From assembly GCA_023511455.1 (NCBI GenBank), contig JAIMBJ010000035.1, positions 1 through 32,014 on the forward strand: a DNA stretch of 32,014 nt, written 5' to 3'. The notes under the pieces were generated by a model that worked only from the letters and a program-made list of their open reading frames with translations, was not told the DNA's origin and searched no databases. This document shows positions 9,001 to 19,665 of the stretch, one piece after another. How positions within the stretch are numbered: position 1 is the stretch's first letter; every line of letters begins with the position of its first letter. The position numbers were made by a program, and so were the translations under genes. Source of the DNA: Bacillota bacterium (GTDB lineage: Bacteria; Armatimonadota; HRBIN16).

Positions 9001-9452
9001 TCGGCGCGCTGCTGGCGTTGATTATCACCGGCAACTCGCTCAACATCGTGTCTATGATAGGCATCATCATGCTGATGGGACTGGTAACCAAGAACGCCAT
9101 CCTGCTGGTGGACTACACCAACACCTTGCGCAGCCGCGGATTGCCGCGATTGCAGGCGTTACTGGAAGCCGGTCCCACCCGATTGCGCCCCATCCTGATG
9201 ACGACCTTCGCCATGGTGTTCGGAATGTTGCCCGTTGCGCTGGCAATCGGGCGCGGCTCCGAGTTCCGGGCGCCGCTCGGAATCGCCGTCATCGGGGGAT
9301 TGCTGTTGTCCACGCTGTTGACACTGGTGGTCATCCCCTGTGTCTACACGGTGTTCGATGACCTGGGTAACTGGATCGCGCGTACGATATTCCGAAGGGG
9401 TGTCTATCGGAAGGAGGAGTTACCCGTGCGCGAACCCCAGGTCGTCGACTGA
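6027..9452 (+). CDS. RND-family efflux pump (AcrB/MexB-like), with an enlarged TM7 region
   Basis: A 1141-residue inner-membrane proton antiporter that takes substrates from the membrane or periplasm into the TolC duct. TM1 follows the start (RRPVFILMVFSALAVLGWTA). The proton-relay pair Asp406-Asp407 lies in TM4 (AVGILVDDSIVVLENI), matching AcrB D407/D408. The TM10 lysine is Lys1022 (GLVTKNAILLVDY), matching AcrB K940. The protein is about 80-100 residues longer than usual. Most of the excess is at residues 555-620, where two additional hydrophobic segments sit between TM7 and the second periplasmic domain (PFRFAPDQDQG). AGGAGG at 6011-6016 supports ATG 6027. It is the last gene of the operon and is followed by a terminator. 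The substrate cannot be read. Confidence 0.96.
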   Translation: MWLTSIAIRRPVFILMVFSALAVLGWTAASKMRVELNPNVNFPFVTIVTVYPGAGPREVETLISKPIEDAVNGINGVKNVTSVSQEGISLVAIEFNLGVDSSQATADVREKVDAIRASLPRDALSPSISKLDINAFPVLYYGMSSERPSKQLRYIAEEIVSNRLARVPGVASVTVLGGDRREIRVEVDQGRLDAYGLNIMQVVQALQAANLNVPGGRIEEQRREYAIRVVGEFENLDQIRNVRIPVTNRMNPMGAPNVIHLSDVAQIKDDVAERTEDARVNQRNTVAIIITKAADANTVEVCEGVKKEIELLKRELPRDIEFVLTQDQSKFVLESLTDLRVALFLAIFLAVSIVYLFLHNIRGTFIVSLAIPTSIVSTFLVMYGFGFTLNTMTMLALSLAVGILVDDSIVVLENIFRHLTRGEEPAEAALNGRSEIGLAAITITLVDVVVFVPIAFMGGIVGQFFRAFGITVATATLFSLLVSFTLTPMLASRWFRAGEQVEAKRGVFAAFDRFYHALDSIYRGILERALRRRWLVIGVGNGLLIAILLVIAGSLVGKNFILPAASFAGFTAIFGFLFWLLALIWRSNRKPLFVAGWGTFIMAVAFFLSGLLGSNLGRPLLPFRFAPDQDQGLIQITLEMPAGTSLAATDRVLARIEEAIFSTPSIRRDVDSVFTSIGNTTSGFIGTGGRGAQYGELQVTCVEKQSLGDKLVGWLPWVEQPYLRTRPSSEIADEIRQQIGTIPGAKVKVNALSGFRGGAGAPIEIELTGQDTELLVRTAERVKEVVASIEGIVDPDISWKLGKPELQVRVDPEKAASVGMSVAQVASALRTYIEGNTDTKYREAGKEYDIRVQLVKQQRQNIDTISSLVIGYFNGRPVRLSDVAAVEMTSGPTKIDRKNRQRLVTFTAYLKPGYAPGNMQLVIDEALAKANLPPPGVQLKWSGEIQFQQEEGAYLGQALLLAVVLVYMLMAALFESLLMPLTIMLSLPQAMIGALLALIITGNSLNIVSMIGIIMLMGLVTKNAILLVDYTNTLRSRGLPRLQALLEAGPTRLRPILMTTFAMVFGMLPVALAIGRGSEFRAPLGIAVIGGLLLSTLLTLVVIPCVYTVFDDLGNWIARTIFRRGVYRKEELPVREPQVVD

Positions 9453-9477
9453 AAACAGCCACTCCTTAGCCCTGGAG

Positions 9478-9506
9478 GACCTCCCGCAGAGCGGGAGGTC
9501 TTTTTT
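9478..9506 (+). terminator. Intrinsic terminator of the efflux operon
   Basis: GACCTCCCGC (9478-9487) pairs perfectly with GCGGGAGGTC (9491-9500) around the loop AGA, followed by six T (9501-9506). This is a textbook rho-independent terminator on the plus strand. The T-run overlaps the last bases of the convergent PhyH gene. There is no T-run on the minus-strand side, so it should act in one direction only. Confidence 0.95.
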
Positions 9507-10356
9507 ACGCGACAGATTCCCAGATGTTGCCGCGTTCCCCTTCACGATAGAGCAGTGGGAAATACGGACCGGTAAACGGGTCACCATGCTTGCCACCCAG
9601 CAGATACACGTTCATGTGCTTATCGCTGGGGGTGCCGGCACGGTAGCGCGTACCGTCAGGCAGCAGGTGGATTGCCCATGAGCGGCGTGGACGTTGACTC
9701 AGATTGGGGCCGCTACCGTGGATGGTCAGACAATGATGAAAGCTCAACGCGCCCGCAGGCATCTCGCACTTCACCGTGCGCCACGGCTGACCCGTGACTT
9801 GCTCGATGCGTTGCTGCAACTTCTCGAGGTCTTGCTCGAAAAAGTTGCCTTCGGGAATGAGCCCCCATTTGTGGCTGCCAGGTACCACCTGCATACAGCC
9901 GTTCTCTTCGGTCACGTCGTCCAGCGCAAGCCAGGCGGTAAGCAGTTCGGCAGGCTCCGCGCACTGCCAGTAACCGTAATCCTGATGCCAGCCGACGTTG
10001 CCGCGCGCGCCGGTATCTGGTGGCTTATAGAGCAACTGGTCGTGCCAGAGGCGAATGCCCTTCGCGCCCGTCAACCGTGCCGCCATCTCGCCGATCACGG
10101 GATGCAGCACCACTTTGGCGATGACCGAATCGCTCCAGTAGCTGTTGTCGATCTTGACGATTCGATCCAGTGGCTGCCCCGGCTCGATGTTGCGGCTCCA
10201 CGGGGGACGTTGGGTGTGGTATTCACCTGCGATGACCTTCGCATGATGCTCGCGCAAAAGCTCCAGCTCATCGTCGGAGAGGATTTTGGGGGCAATCCAG
10301 TAGCCGTTTTCCCGATAAAACTGCACATCGCTTTCGGTCGGCAACGGAAAGGACAT
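9505..10356 (-). CDS. Phytanoyl-CoA dioxygenase (PhyH) family Fe(II)/2-oxoglutarate oxygenase
   Basis: A 283-residue cytosolic non-haem iron oxygenase with a double-stranded beta-helix fold. The metal-binding triad is visible as His124-x-Asp126 (VGWHQDYGYW) and His213 (LTIHGSGPN). Arg224/Arg225 (QRPRRSW) are suited to binding the 2-oxoglutarate carboxylate. The family hydroxylates very diverse small molecules, so the substrate is unknown. ATG 10356 was chosen because the ribosome site AGGAGG (complement of 10364-10369) is seven bases upstream; a longer reading from 10392 would start inside the transcription start region. The gene is monocistronic with a good promoter, divergent from the GH31 gene and convergent with the efflux operon. 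Confidence 0.92.
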   Translation of the reverse strand: MSFPLPTESDVQFYRENGYWIAPKILSDDELELLREHHAKVIAGEYHTQRPPWSRNIEPGQPLDRIVKIDNSYWSDSVIAKVVLHPVIGEMAARLTGAKGIRLWHDQLLYKPPDTGARGNVGWHQDYGYWQCAEPAELLTAWLALDDVTEENGCMQVVPGSHKWGLIPEGNFFEQDLEKLQQRIEQVTGQPWRTVKCEMPAGALSFHHCLTIHGSGPNLSQRPRRSWAIHLLPDGTRYRAGTPSDKHMNVYLLGGKHGDPFTGPYFPLLYREGERGNIWESVA

Positions 10357-10397
10357 CGATGTTCCTCCTGAACGCAAGAGATTGTTTAGCATATCGA

Positions 10398-10426
10398 ATT
10401 ATAACCGTTCTGCACTGAAAAGCCAA
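10398..10426 (-). promoter_or_regulatory. Promoter of the PhyH gene
   Basis: Read on the minus strand, TTGGCT (10426-10421) and TATAAT (10403-10398) are separated by 17 bases. The start is predicted near 10391, leaving a leader of about 35 bases with AGGAGG seven bases before the ATG. Confidence 0.75.
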
Positions 10427-10637
10427 GCGAACAACGCCGGTGTTCTGCGGATTTCCCAGACGCCATCTGGAGGGTTTGGCTCCTGTAGAGTCGTCGCTGT
10501 GGCTGCAAGTGAGGCAGATGCTGATGTTCCAGAGCTGCGCTACCCTGAGGAACGGAAGTGACTTTCACTCGTAGAGGCACGCTCCCCCGCAGGATTGCCC
10601 GCCTGAAAGGCGTAATCTTTGGGCGGGAGGTGCTGCC

Positions 10638-12956
10638 ATGAAGTTTTCCAAAGGCGTCTGGCTCATGCGCGAGGGCGTAACGCCCCACTACGCCGTGCAT
10701 GTCCATGACTTCGAACACGACGACAGGTCACTGACTCTGTACGCGCCCGATAAGTGGGTAACCACTCGGGTGGCGACGCTGGACACACCGCTGCTGACGG
10801 TAAAGGTCTCCTCGCCATTCGAGAACGTGATACGCGTGCAAATCTGGCATCACAGAGGCACGCTGGTGCGCCCACCGCACTTTGAACTGCAAGCGTTGCC
10901 GCCTCCTGCGGTGCAGATAGAGGAAGGCGCGGGATACGTTGCTCTGACTACCGGACGGCTGACCGCGCGTGTGCATACCGAGGGCGAGTGGCTGTTAGCG
11001 TTTTGCGACGGTGAAAAGCGGATTACTACCTCTGGCGCAAAAAGCATCGCTTACATGGACACTCCCGAAGGACGGTTCATGGTGGCGCAACTCGGGCTGG
11101 GTGTGGGTGAATGCGTCTACGGATTGGGAGAGCGGTTCACGCCGTTTGTGAAGAACGGGCAGGTCGTGGAGATGTGGAATGAGGACGGCGGCACCGCCAC
11201 CGAGATTGCCTACAAAAACATCCCTTTCTATCTCACCAATCGCGGTTACGGGGTGTTCGTCGCGCATCCGGAGAAAGTCTCCTTCGAGATTGCTTCCGAA
11301 AACGTGGAGCGCGTGCAGTTCAGCGTGCCGGGCGAGTATCTGGAGTATTACCTCATCTACGGACCGTCACCGAAGGACGTTATCTCACGGTATACCGCTT
11401 TGACAGGGCGTCCCGCCCTCCCGCCTGCGTGGTCGTTCGGGCTGTGGCTCAGCACCTCCTTCACCACTGATTACGATGAGCAGACGGTCACTTCGTTCAT
11501 TCAGGGGATGGCGGAACGCGAGATTCCGCTGAGCGTGTTTCATTTTGACTGCTTCTGGATGCGTGAGTTCCACTGGTGCGACTTCGTGTGGGACAGGCGT
11601 GTCTTCCCCGACCCCGCGGGGATGCTAAGCCGCCTGAAGGAGCGCGGTTTGCACATCTGCGTGTGGATGAACCCGTACATCGCTCAGCGGTCGCACCTGT
11701 TCGAGGAGGGCATGGAGCGCGGATACCTGCTCAAACGCCCTGACGGCAGCGTGTGGCAGACCGACCTCTGGCAGGCGGGCATGGGCATTGTGGACTTCAC
11801 CAACCCTGGGGCGCGCGAGTGGTTCAAAGACAAACTGCGCAGATTGCTGGACATGGGCGTGGATTGCTTCAAAACCGACTTCGGTGAGCGCATCCCCACC
11901 GACGTGGTGTACCACGACGGCTCCGACCCCGTGCGAATGCACAATTTTTACTCCTACCTGTATAACAAAACGGTATACGAACTGCTCACGGAGGTGCGGG
12001 GCGAAGGCGAGGCGGTGCTCTTCGCACGGTCAGCAACGGCAGGCGGTCAGAAGTTTCCCGTGCACTGGGGCGGCGACTGCACCGCCACCTACGAGTCGAT
12101 GGCGGAGAGCTTGCGCGGCGGGCTTTCGTTGAGCCTGTGCGGGTTTGGCTTTTGGAGTCACGATATCGGTGGCTTCGTGGACACCGCTCCCGCCGACCTG
12201 TACAAACGCTGGTGCGCCTTCGGGTTGCTCTCCTCCCACAGTCGACTGCACGGCAGCAGCTCCTACCGCGTGCCCTGGCTGTTCGACGAAGAAGCCGTAG
12301 ACGTGTTGCGCTTCTTTACGCGGCTGAAGTGTCGTCTGATGCCCTACCTGTTCCAGTGCGCTCGCGAGGCGCATGAGATGGGCATTCCTGTGATGCGTGC
12401 GATGTTTGTGGAGTTCCCGGACGACCCCGGCTGTGACACGCTGGACAGGCAGTATATGCTGGGCCCGAGTTTGCTGGTTGCGCCCGTCTTCTCGCCCGAC
12501 GGGTGGGTGGATTACTACCTGCCCTCTGGACGCTGGACGAATCTGCTCAGCGGGCAGGTACTGGAAGGCGGACGCTGGGTGCGTGAGCAACACGACTTCT
12601 TCAGCCTGCCGCTCATGGTGCGACCGAACTCCGTGCTGCCCGCAGGTTCGATAGACAATCGCCCCGATTACGACTACGCGGACGGCGTTACTTTCCATGT
12701 GTTTGAGCTGGATGATGGTGCGGAGGTGCAGACCGTCGTGCCGACCGTGACGGGAAAGACAGCCCTTGTGCTGCACACCACACGCACGGGCAATCAGGTA
12801 ACTTTCCGCGCCGAGGGCGACACCCGTCGCTGGCAGGTGTTGCTGCGCAATATCCTTGCAGTGCAAGCAGTGGAGAGTGCGCAGGCAGTCAGGGAGCGCG
12901 AAGGACTCGTTCTGCTGCCAGTAGGCGATGCTCGCGAGATGGTGGTTCGGCTGTAG
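10638..12956 (+). CDS. Glycoside hydrolase family 31, alpha-xylosidase (YicI-like)
   Basis: A 772-residue retaining glycosidase, probably cytosolic since no signal peptide is present. The start MKFSKGVWLMREGV resembles YicI-type alpha-xylosidases. The nucleophile is Asp414 in KTDFGERIP (YicI D416), and the acid/base is Asp480 in HWGGDCTATYESM (YicI D482). KTDFGERIP is the form seen in alpha-xylosidases rather than alpha-glucosidases (usually WxDMNE), so release of alpha-xylose from xyloglucan-type oligosaccharides is the likely activity. GGGAGG at 10625-10630 supports ATG 10638. No promoter is obvious in the 210 bases upstream. The leader holds a possible stem of CCCGCC with GGCGGG that overlaps the ribosome site. 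No sugar transporter or other glycan genes are adjacent. The gene ends three bases before the stop of the convergent Uma2 gene. Confidence 0.93.
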   Translation: MKFSKGVWLMREGVTPHYAVHVHDFEHDDRSLTLYAPDKWVTTRVATLDTPLLTVKVSSPFENVIRVQIWHHRGTLVRPPHFELQALPPPAVQIEEGAGYVALTTGRLTARVHTEGEWLLAFCDGEKRITTSGAKSIAYMDTPEGRFMVAQLGLGVGECVYGLGERFTPFVKNGQVVEMWNEDGGTATEIAYKNIPFYLTNRGYGVFVAHPEKVSFEIASENVERVQFSVPGEYLEYYLIYGPSPKDVISRYTALTGRPALPPAWSFGLWLSTSFTTDYDEQTVTSFIQGMAEREIPLSVFHFDCFWMREFHWCDFVWDRRVFPDPAGMLSRLKERGLHICVWMNPYIAQRSHLFEEGMERGYLLKRPDGSVWQTDLWQAGMGIVDFTNPGAREWFKDKLRRLLDMGVDCFKTDFGERIPTDVVYHDGSDPVRMHNFYSYLYNKTVYELLTEVRGEGEAVLFARSATAGGQKFPVHWGGDCTATYESMAESLRGGLSLSLCGFGFWSHDIGGFVDTAPADLYKRWCAFGLLSSHSRLHGSSSYRVPWLFDEEAVDVLRFFTRLKCRLMPYLFQCAREAHEMGIPVMRAMFVEFPDDPGCDTLDRQYMLGPSLLVAPVFSPDGWVDYYLPSGRWTNLLSGQVLEGGRWVREQHDFFSLPLMVRPNSVLPAGSIDNRPDYDYADGVTFHVFELDDGAEVQTVVPTVTGKTALVLHTTRTGNQVTFRAEGDTRRWQVLLRNILAVQAVESAQAVREREGLVLLPVGDAREMVVRL

Positions 12957-12959
12957 CCC

Positions 12960-13553
12960 CTATCCCTCAAACACGGCTCTGGCAGTGATTTGCAGCTGCG
13001 GCAGCTGCTGAGAGGGGATTGTCTCCTCGCCCGACGCAGGCTGGTGCCAGTGCCACTCCTCCTCTTCACGCGTGAGCACAAAGACGTGGTTGGGTGTCAA
13101 ATCCACCAGCCACACCTCCGGCACTCCCAAAGTGTGGTAATCCCGTAACTTCGCGTTTAACTGCTCGACCGTGTCGTTGGGCGAAAGCACCTCTATCACC
13201 AGGTCTGGTGCAGCCTCAACGCGGGAGAGCGTTCGCAAAGCGTCTCGTTCCCCAATCTTCTCGTAGAGAATGTACAACACATCGGGCTGCCTGACACGGA
13301 GGGGTTCCTTGCTGACCACCACATCCACCGGTGCAGTCATCACGGCTCCCCGTTCGCGCACCGTCGCTTCGGCGTTCAGCAGCCAGCACAACCTGGCCAC
13401 TATCTGCTGATGAACAGGCGTCGCTCCAGGCAAAGGTATCACCTCTCCGTCCACAATCTCGGCGTGTTCGCCTTTGGGAGGCATCTGCACGTAATCCTCC
13501 CACTGCAACCGCTTCGTTTTCCGCTGCTGCTCCAATACCTGCGGCAGTGCCAT
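12960..13553 (-). CDS. Uma2-family (DUF820) PD-(D/E)xK nuclease-fold protein
   Basis: A 197-residue protein of the Uma2 family, which has a restriction-endonuclease-like fold and is found in many copies in cyanobacteria and some other phyla; its cellular role is not settled. Family marks are Asp91 (VRQPDVLYI), Glu121 (APDLVIEVLSPND) and the end motif LRDYHTLGVPEVWLVD. The start YVQMPPKGEHAEIVDGEVI is the usual family opening. ATG 13553 was chosen because GGAGG lies eight bases upstream; a TTG at 13571 would start before it. It is transcribed divergently from mfd with a predicted leader of about 10-15 bases. Nothing links it to mfd functionally. Confidence 0.9.
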   Translation of the reverse strand: MALPQVLEQQRKTKRLQWEDYVQMPPKGEHAEIVDGEVIPLPGATPVHQQIVARLCWLLNAEATVRERGAVMTAPVDVVVSKEPLRVRQPDVLYILYEKIGERDALRTLSRVEAAPDLVIEVLSPNDTVEQLNAKLRDYHTLGVPEVWLVDLTPNHVFVLTREEEEWHWHQPASGEETIPSQQLPQLQITARAVFEG

Positions 13554-13572
13554 CTTCACCACCTCCACCAAG

Positions 13573-13602
13573 AGTATAGCACAAGCACCGTGTGCCCGTC
13601 AC
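13573..13602 (-). promoter_or_regulatory. Promoter of the Uma2 gene
   Basis: On the minus strand, TATACT (13578-13573) is preceded after 18 bases by GTGACG (13602-13597), a 4-of-6 match to the -35 consensus. It is back to back with the mfd -10 box at 13620-13625, so the two promoters share the same short intergenic stretch. Confidence 0.5.
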
Positions 13603-13625
13603 GACATCTTTGAATGAGGTATAAT
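13597..13625 (+). promoter_or_regulatory. Promoter of mfd
   Basis: A consensus -10 box TATAAT lies at 13620-13625. The region 17 bases upstream (CGTCAC, 13597-13602) is a poor -35 box. The predicted start is about 13631-13633, only six to eight bases before the mfd ATG, so the mRNA would be nearly leaderless. Confidence 0.55.
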
Positions 13626-13638
13626 CGATGCGGTACTT

Positions 13639-17180
<3,542 letters not shown>

Positions 17181-17184
<4 letters not shown>

Positions 17185-17846
17185 AGCACTACGATCCATC
17201 GCCTGCACGGAACCTGAACCAGCCTGTCAGCGCGTACGCGGTGCGCCATATCGGCGGCTTCCGCGTGCTGGTGCATCGCGAGGTATTGACGCACCCGGCG
17301 GAGGCAAAGGAGGCTCTGCGAGAGGTGGACGCACAGATTTGCCAGATTATTCGCGCGGTGCCCCCGCAACCATTGCAGGCACTGCGTCGGGTGCGCATCT
17401 GGCTGGAATGGGAGAACAACCCGCACGGCGCAGCGGAGTACCATCCCTCCGCTGAGTGGCTGCGTGAACACGGCTACAACCCCGAAAAAGCCGGGAGCGT
17501 GGAAATCAACAACGCCCGCAACTTCGTCAGATGGTCGCGCGGGGAACAGCCGTGGATGCTGTTGCACGAACTGGCGCACGCCTGTCACCATCAGGTGCTG
17601 GGATATGAGAACCGGATGGTGCTGATTGCCTATCAGCACGCCGTGCGACGCGGATTGTACGAGCAGGTGGAGTATGTTCGCGGTGGCAAACAAAAAGCAT
17701 ACGCCACCACCAACGTGCAGGAGTACTTCGCCGAGCTGTCGGAAGCCTACTTCGGCAAGAACGATTTTTACCCCTTTACCCGCGACGAACTGGTGAAGCA
17801 TGACCCGGTGGGTTACCGCATGATAGAGCGGGCTTGGAACGGCTAG
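17181..17846 (+). CDS. Cytosolic gluzincin-type zinc metallopeptidase, coupled to mfd
   Basis: A 221-residue protein with a clear zinc peptidase site: His129-Glu130-Leu-Ala-His133 in LLHELAHACHH. Glu181 in NVQEYFAELSEAYFG is a likely third metal ligand. The stretches WLREHGYNPEKAGSVEINN and YFGKNDFYPFTRDEL resemble, from memory, uncharacterised predicted peptidases of planctomycetes and relatives; some of those are secreted. This copy has no signal peptide or membrane helix. The ATG overlaps the mfd stop by four bases, so translation is coupled, but no known pathway joins the two. The substrate is unknown. Confidence 0.8.
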
Positions 17847-17911
17847 TTGTTGGAAGGCTGGTGTGTGGGTGATGGATAAGGTGCTGGGTTGGAAGATTTT
17901 TGCTCAGGGTC

Positions 17912-17940
17912 TTGACGAACACACGCCAAACCAGTATAAT
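17912..17940 (+). promoter_or_regulatory. Strong promoter of the secreted-protein cassette
   Basis: TTGACG (17912-17917) and TATAAT (17935-17940) are separated by 17 bases, giving a start near 17947. The leader to the ATG at 18086 would be about 140 bases, long for this window. It contains a weak stem (GCAGCA with TGTTGC, near 17982-17997) followed by a T-rich run. Another -10-like TACAAT at 18047-18052 lacks a well-spaced -35 box. Confidence 0.8.
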
Positions 17941-18085
17941 CGCGTCAGAGATACGGGTATTGGACCTCTATACTCCATGATGCAGCAGTGTTGTTGCTAG
18001 AAAGTTTTTCTTGCCGCATAGTGGCCTTGCACTTTTTTTTCGATGATACAATGTGTTCAACAAACTACGCAAGGGGGAGTCTACC

Positions 18086-18571
18086 ATGCGGCACCGATTT
18101 TTCAGTTTCGCGTTACTGTTCAGTGTATTCGTGGCGATGTCAGTTGCCGAGGCTCAGTCCTACCTGCCAGAGATGTCGGGCGGTGCTGAGAAGCCAACGG
18201 TGGAAACCGTTAGTGGTTCTCTCTTCCACTACGTTCTTGTCCAGCGCGACATGGATACGCTGGCAGATGGACGGCAAGTGCGAGACGACACCTGCAACGC
18301 AATAGCGGTCTCGATTGCCAGCATGCAACTAGGTACATGCACCGTGTCGTTTTCCTCAGTAGCTCCAGATGGTACCATACGATGGGTGGTATCTGGTCGC
18401 GCCATCCGTGTACAGAGGGAAACGCGAGTGACGGACTTACTGCGTCTCTACAACGATCGCGGGAGTATGGATTGGCGAAAAGACCCGGACATATGGGTAA
18501 GGCAAGTTGTTATCATAAAGCCACCCGCGGTGCAACCGCCTAACCCTCCGGTGCCTCCTGGTGGCGCATAA
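18086..18571 (+). CDS. Secreted hypothetical protein with a proline-rich tail
   Basis: A 161-residue protein that I do not recognise. A signal peptide occupies residues 1-24 (RFFSFALLFSVFVAMSVAEA, cleavage before QSY). The mature part holds two cysteines (DTCNAI and GTCTVS), which could form a disulphide, and a mostly beta-like middle. The tail is proline-rich (KPPAVQPPNPPVPPGG). ATG 18086 was chosen because AGGGGGAG at 18072-18079 lies six bases upstream and the signal peptide starts there; a GTG at 18053 in the same frame overlaps the -10-like region. It has its own strong promoter and precedes another secreted protein by 66 bases. Codon and base usage look less GC-rich than in neighbouring genes (by eye). 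Confidence 0.75.
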   Translation: MRHRFFSFALLFSVFVAMSVAEAQSYLPEMSGGAEKPTVETVSGSLFHYVLVQRDMDTLADGRQVRDDTCNAIAVSIASMQLGTCTVSFSSVAPDGTIRWVVSGRAIRVQRETRVTDLLRLYNDRGSMDWRKDPDIWVRQVVIIKPPAVQPPNPPVPPGGA

Positions 18572-18578
18572 GGTGATA

Positions 18579-18602
18579 GGGGGCAGGTTTCGCTCTGCCC
18601 CC
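18579..18602 (+). terminator. Hairpin between the two secreted-protein genes, weak terminator or attenuator
   Basis: GGGGGCAG (18579-18586) pairs perfectly with CTGCCCCC (18595-18602) around an eight-base loop. The sequence after it is only moderately T-rich (ATAGAATTGTAATTTT), so termination would be partial. It probably lowers expression of the second gene relative to the first, or protects the 3' end of the first transcript. Confidence 0.5.
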
Positions 18603-18637
18603 ATAGAATTGTAATTTTGGTGGAGGAGGCGACGGTA

Positions 18638-19636
18638 ATGAGCAAAACTGCCTTCAGCATCGTGACGGTGGTGGTAGCGGTTTCTCTCTGCATGGGGCAG
18701 CCAGCCAGTACGGAGAGGCGGATCAACCTTCAAGTACAAAGTGCCACCTTCACCAAGGTTTGCGATGCTCTGGCGAGACAATACTCTCTGAACATCGTTG
18801 CAGAACTCCATCTTGCAAATAATCCGCCTGCTTCCAACGTGGAGATAAAAGACCTCAGCGAGCAGAAAGCCGTTGCCACCCTGGCGGAATACTACGGCCG
18901 GGTGTTTGTTTTTACGGGCAAGGCCTACATCTTGAGAAGTAAGCGCTGGGCACTACGCAGAGAGCAGGACCGGTTCGGCATAGTGAATTACGGCTTGAAG
19001 TGGAGCACTGCGGGGAAGGTAACCATCGCAACCAAAACGACATCAGAGGGGCTGTTGCGTTTGAATGTAGAGGTAACAGAGGCAAGTTTGTCTGCGTTCG
19101 CGCAGGAGCTTTCCAAGCGAACCGGGTGGCTGCTGCACGTGGAGAAGGACCTCGAACAGATACGCCTTTTCATCCGATGGAACGATGCCTCGCCAGGGGA
19201 ATTACTGGAAGCGCTAACTGTGTTGCTCGGGGCTCGTCAGACAGTACGCATCGATCGCTCGGAAGAGCAGAAAAGGCGAGACCTTCACCAACTTGAGGCC
19301 GCCGCTGACGCACGCTCCGAAGAGGAGAGGGAATCGGAGCAGCTTCTGCCAAAGCTGCTAGCCGTTCTGAACGAGGAAGAAAAGCAGAGATGGCTCAATG
19401 GGGAGCGCCTCTCCGTGCCACTTTCGCGTCTACCCGCGGATGCTTTCACGCAAGCGTACGAATATGCCGCCAAAAGGTTTCAGCGTGCGCTGAAAACTTT
19501 TCCTTCTGAATACGCCCCGCCTCCCGACCTTTTATCCAATATAGAGGATATTTCCCTCGTGCTGCCCAGTCCATCTGAAACCGTTATTCGGGTGTTCGTT
19601 CGGGATCGACGCCAAAATGTGGATTACCTTTTGTGA
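18638..19636 (+). CDS. Secreted protein with two STN-like (secretin/TonB N-terminal) repeats
   Basis: A 332-residue exported protein. The signal peptide is at about residues 1-22 (AFSIVTVVVAVSLCMG). Residues 28-97 resemble the short N-terminal domain of secretins and TonB receptors: INLQVQSATFTKVCDALARQ, then LNIVAE, VEIKDLSEQKAVATLAEYYG and a final YILR strand. A second similar unit follows at about 140-205 (LRLNVEVTEASLSAFAQELS, LLHVEK, FIRWNDASPGELLEALTVLLG). The rest is a Glu/Arg-rich helical region and a short beta-like end. No secretin pore or TonB barrel is present. ATG 18638 has GGAGGAGG at 18622-18629. The function is unknown; the domain assignment comes from the pattern only. Confidence 0.7.
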   Translation: MSKTAFSIVTVVVAVSLCMGQPASTERRINLQVQSATFTKVCDALARQYSLNIVAELHLANNPPASNVEIKDLSEQKAVATLAEYYGRVFVFTGKAYILRSKRWALRREQDRFGIVNYGLKWSTAGKVTIATKTTSEGLLRLNVEVTEASLSAFAQELSKRTGWLLHVEKDLEQIRLFIRWNDASPGELLEALTVLLGARQTVRIDRSEEQKRRDLHQLEAAADARSEEERESEQLLPKLLAVLNEEEKQRWLNGERLSVPLSRLPADAFTQAYEYAAKRFQRALKTFPSEYAPPPDLLSNIEDISLVLPSPSETVIRVFVRDRRQNVDYLL

Positions 19637-19665
19637 GGGCTGTAGAAACATTTCATGCGCAACAG

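Noticed and set aside
18027-18052. Second promoter TTGCAC/TACAAT before the secreted-protein gene
   Set aside because: The spacing is only 14 bases, and the promoter at 17912-17940 is far better.
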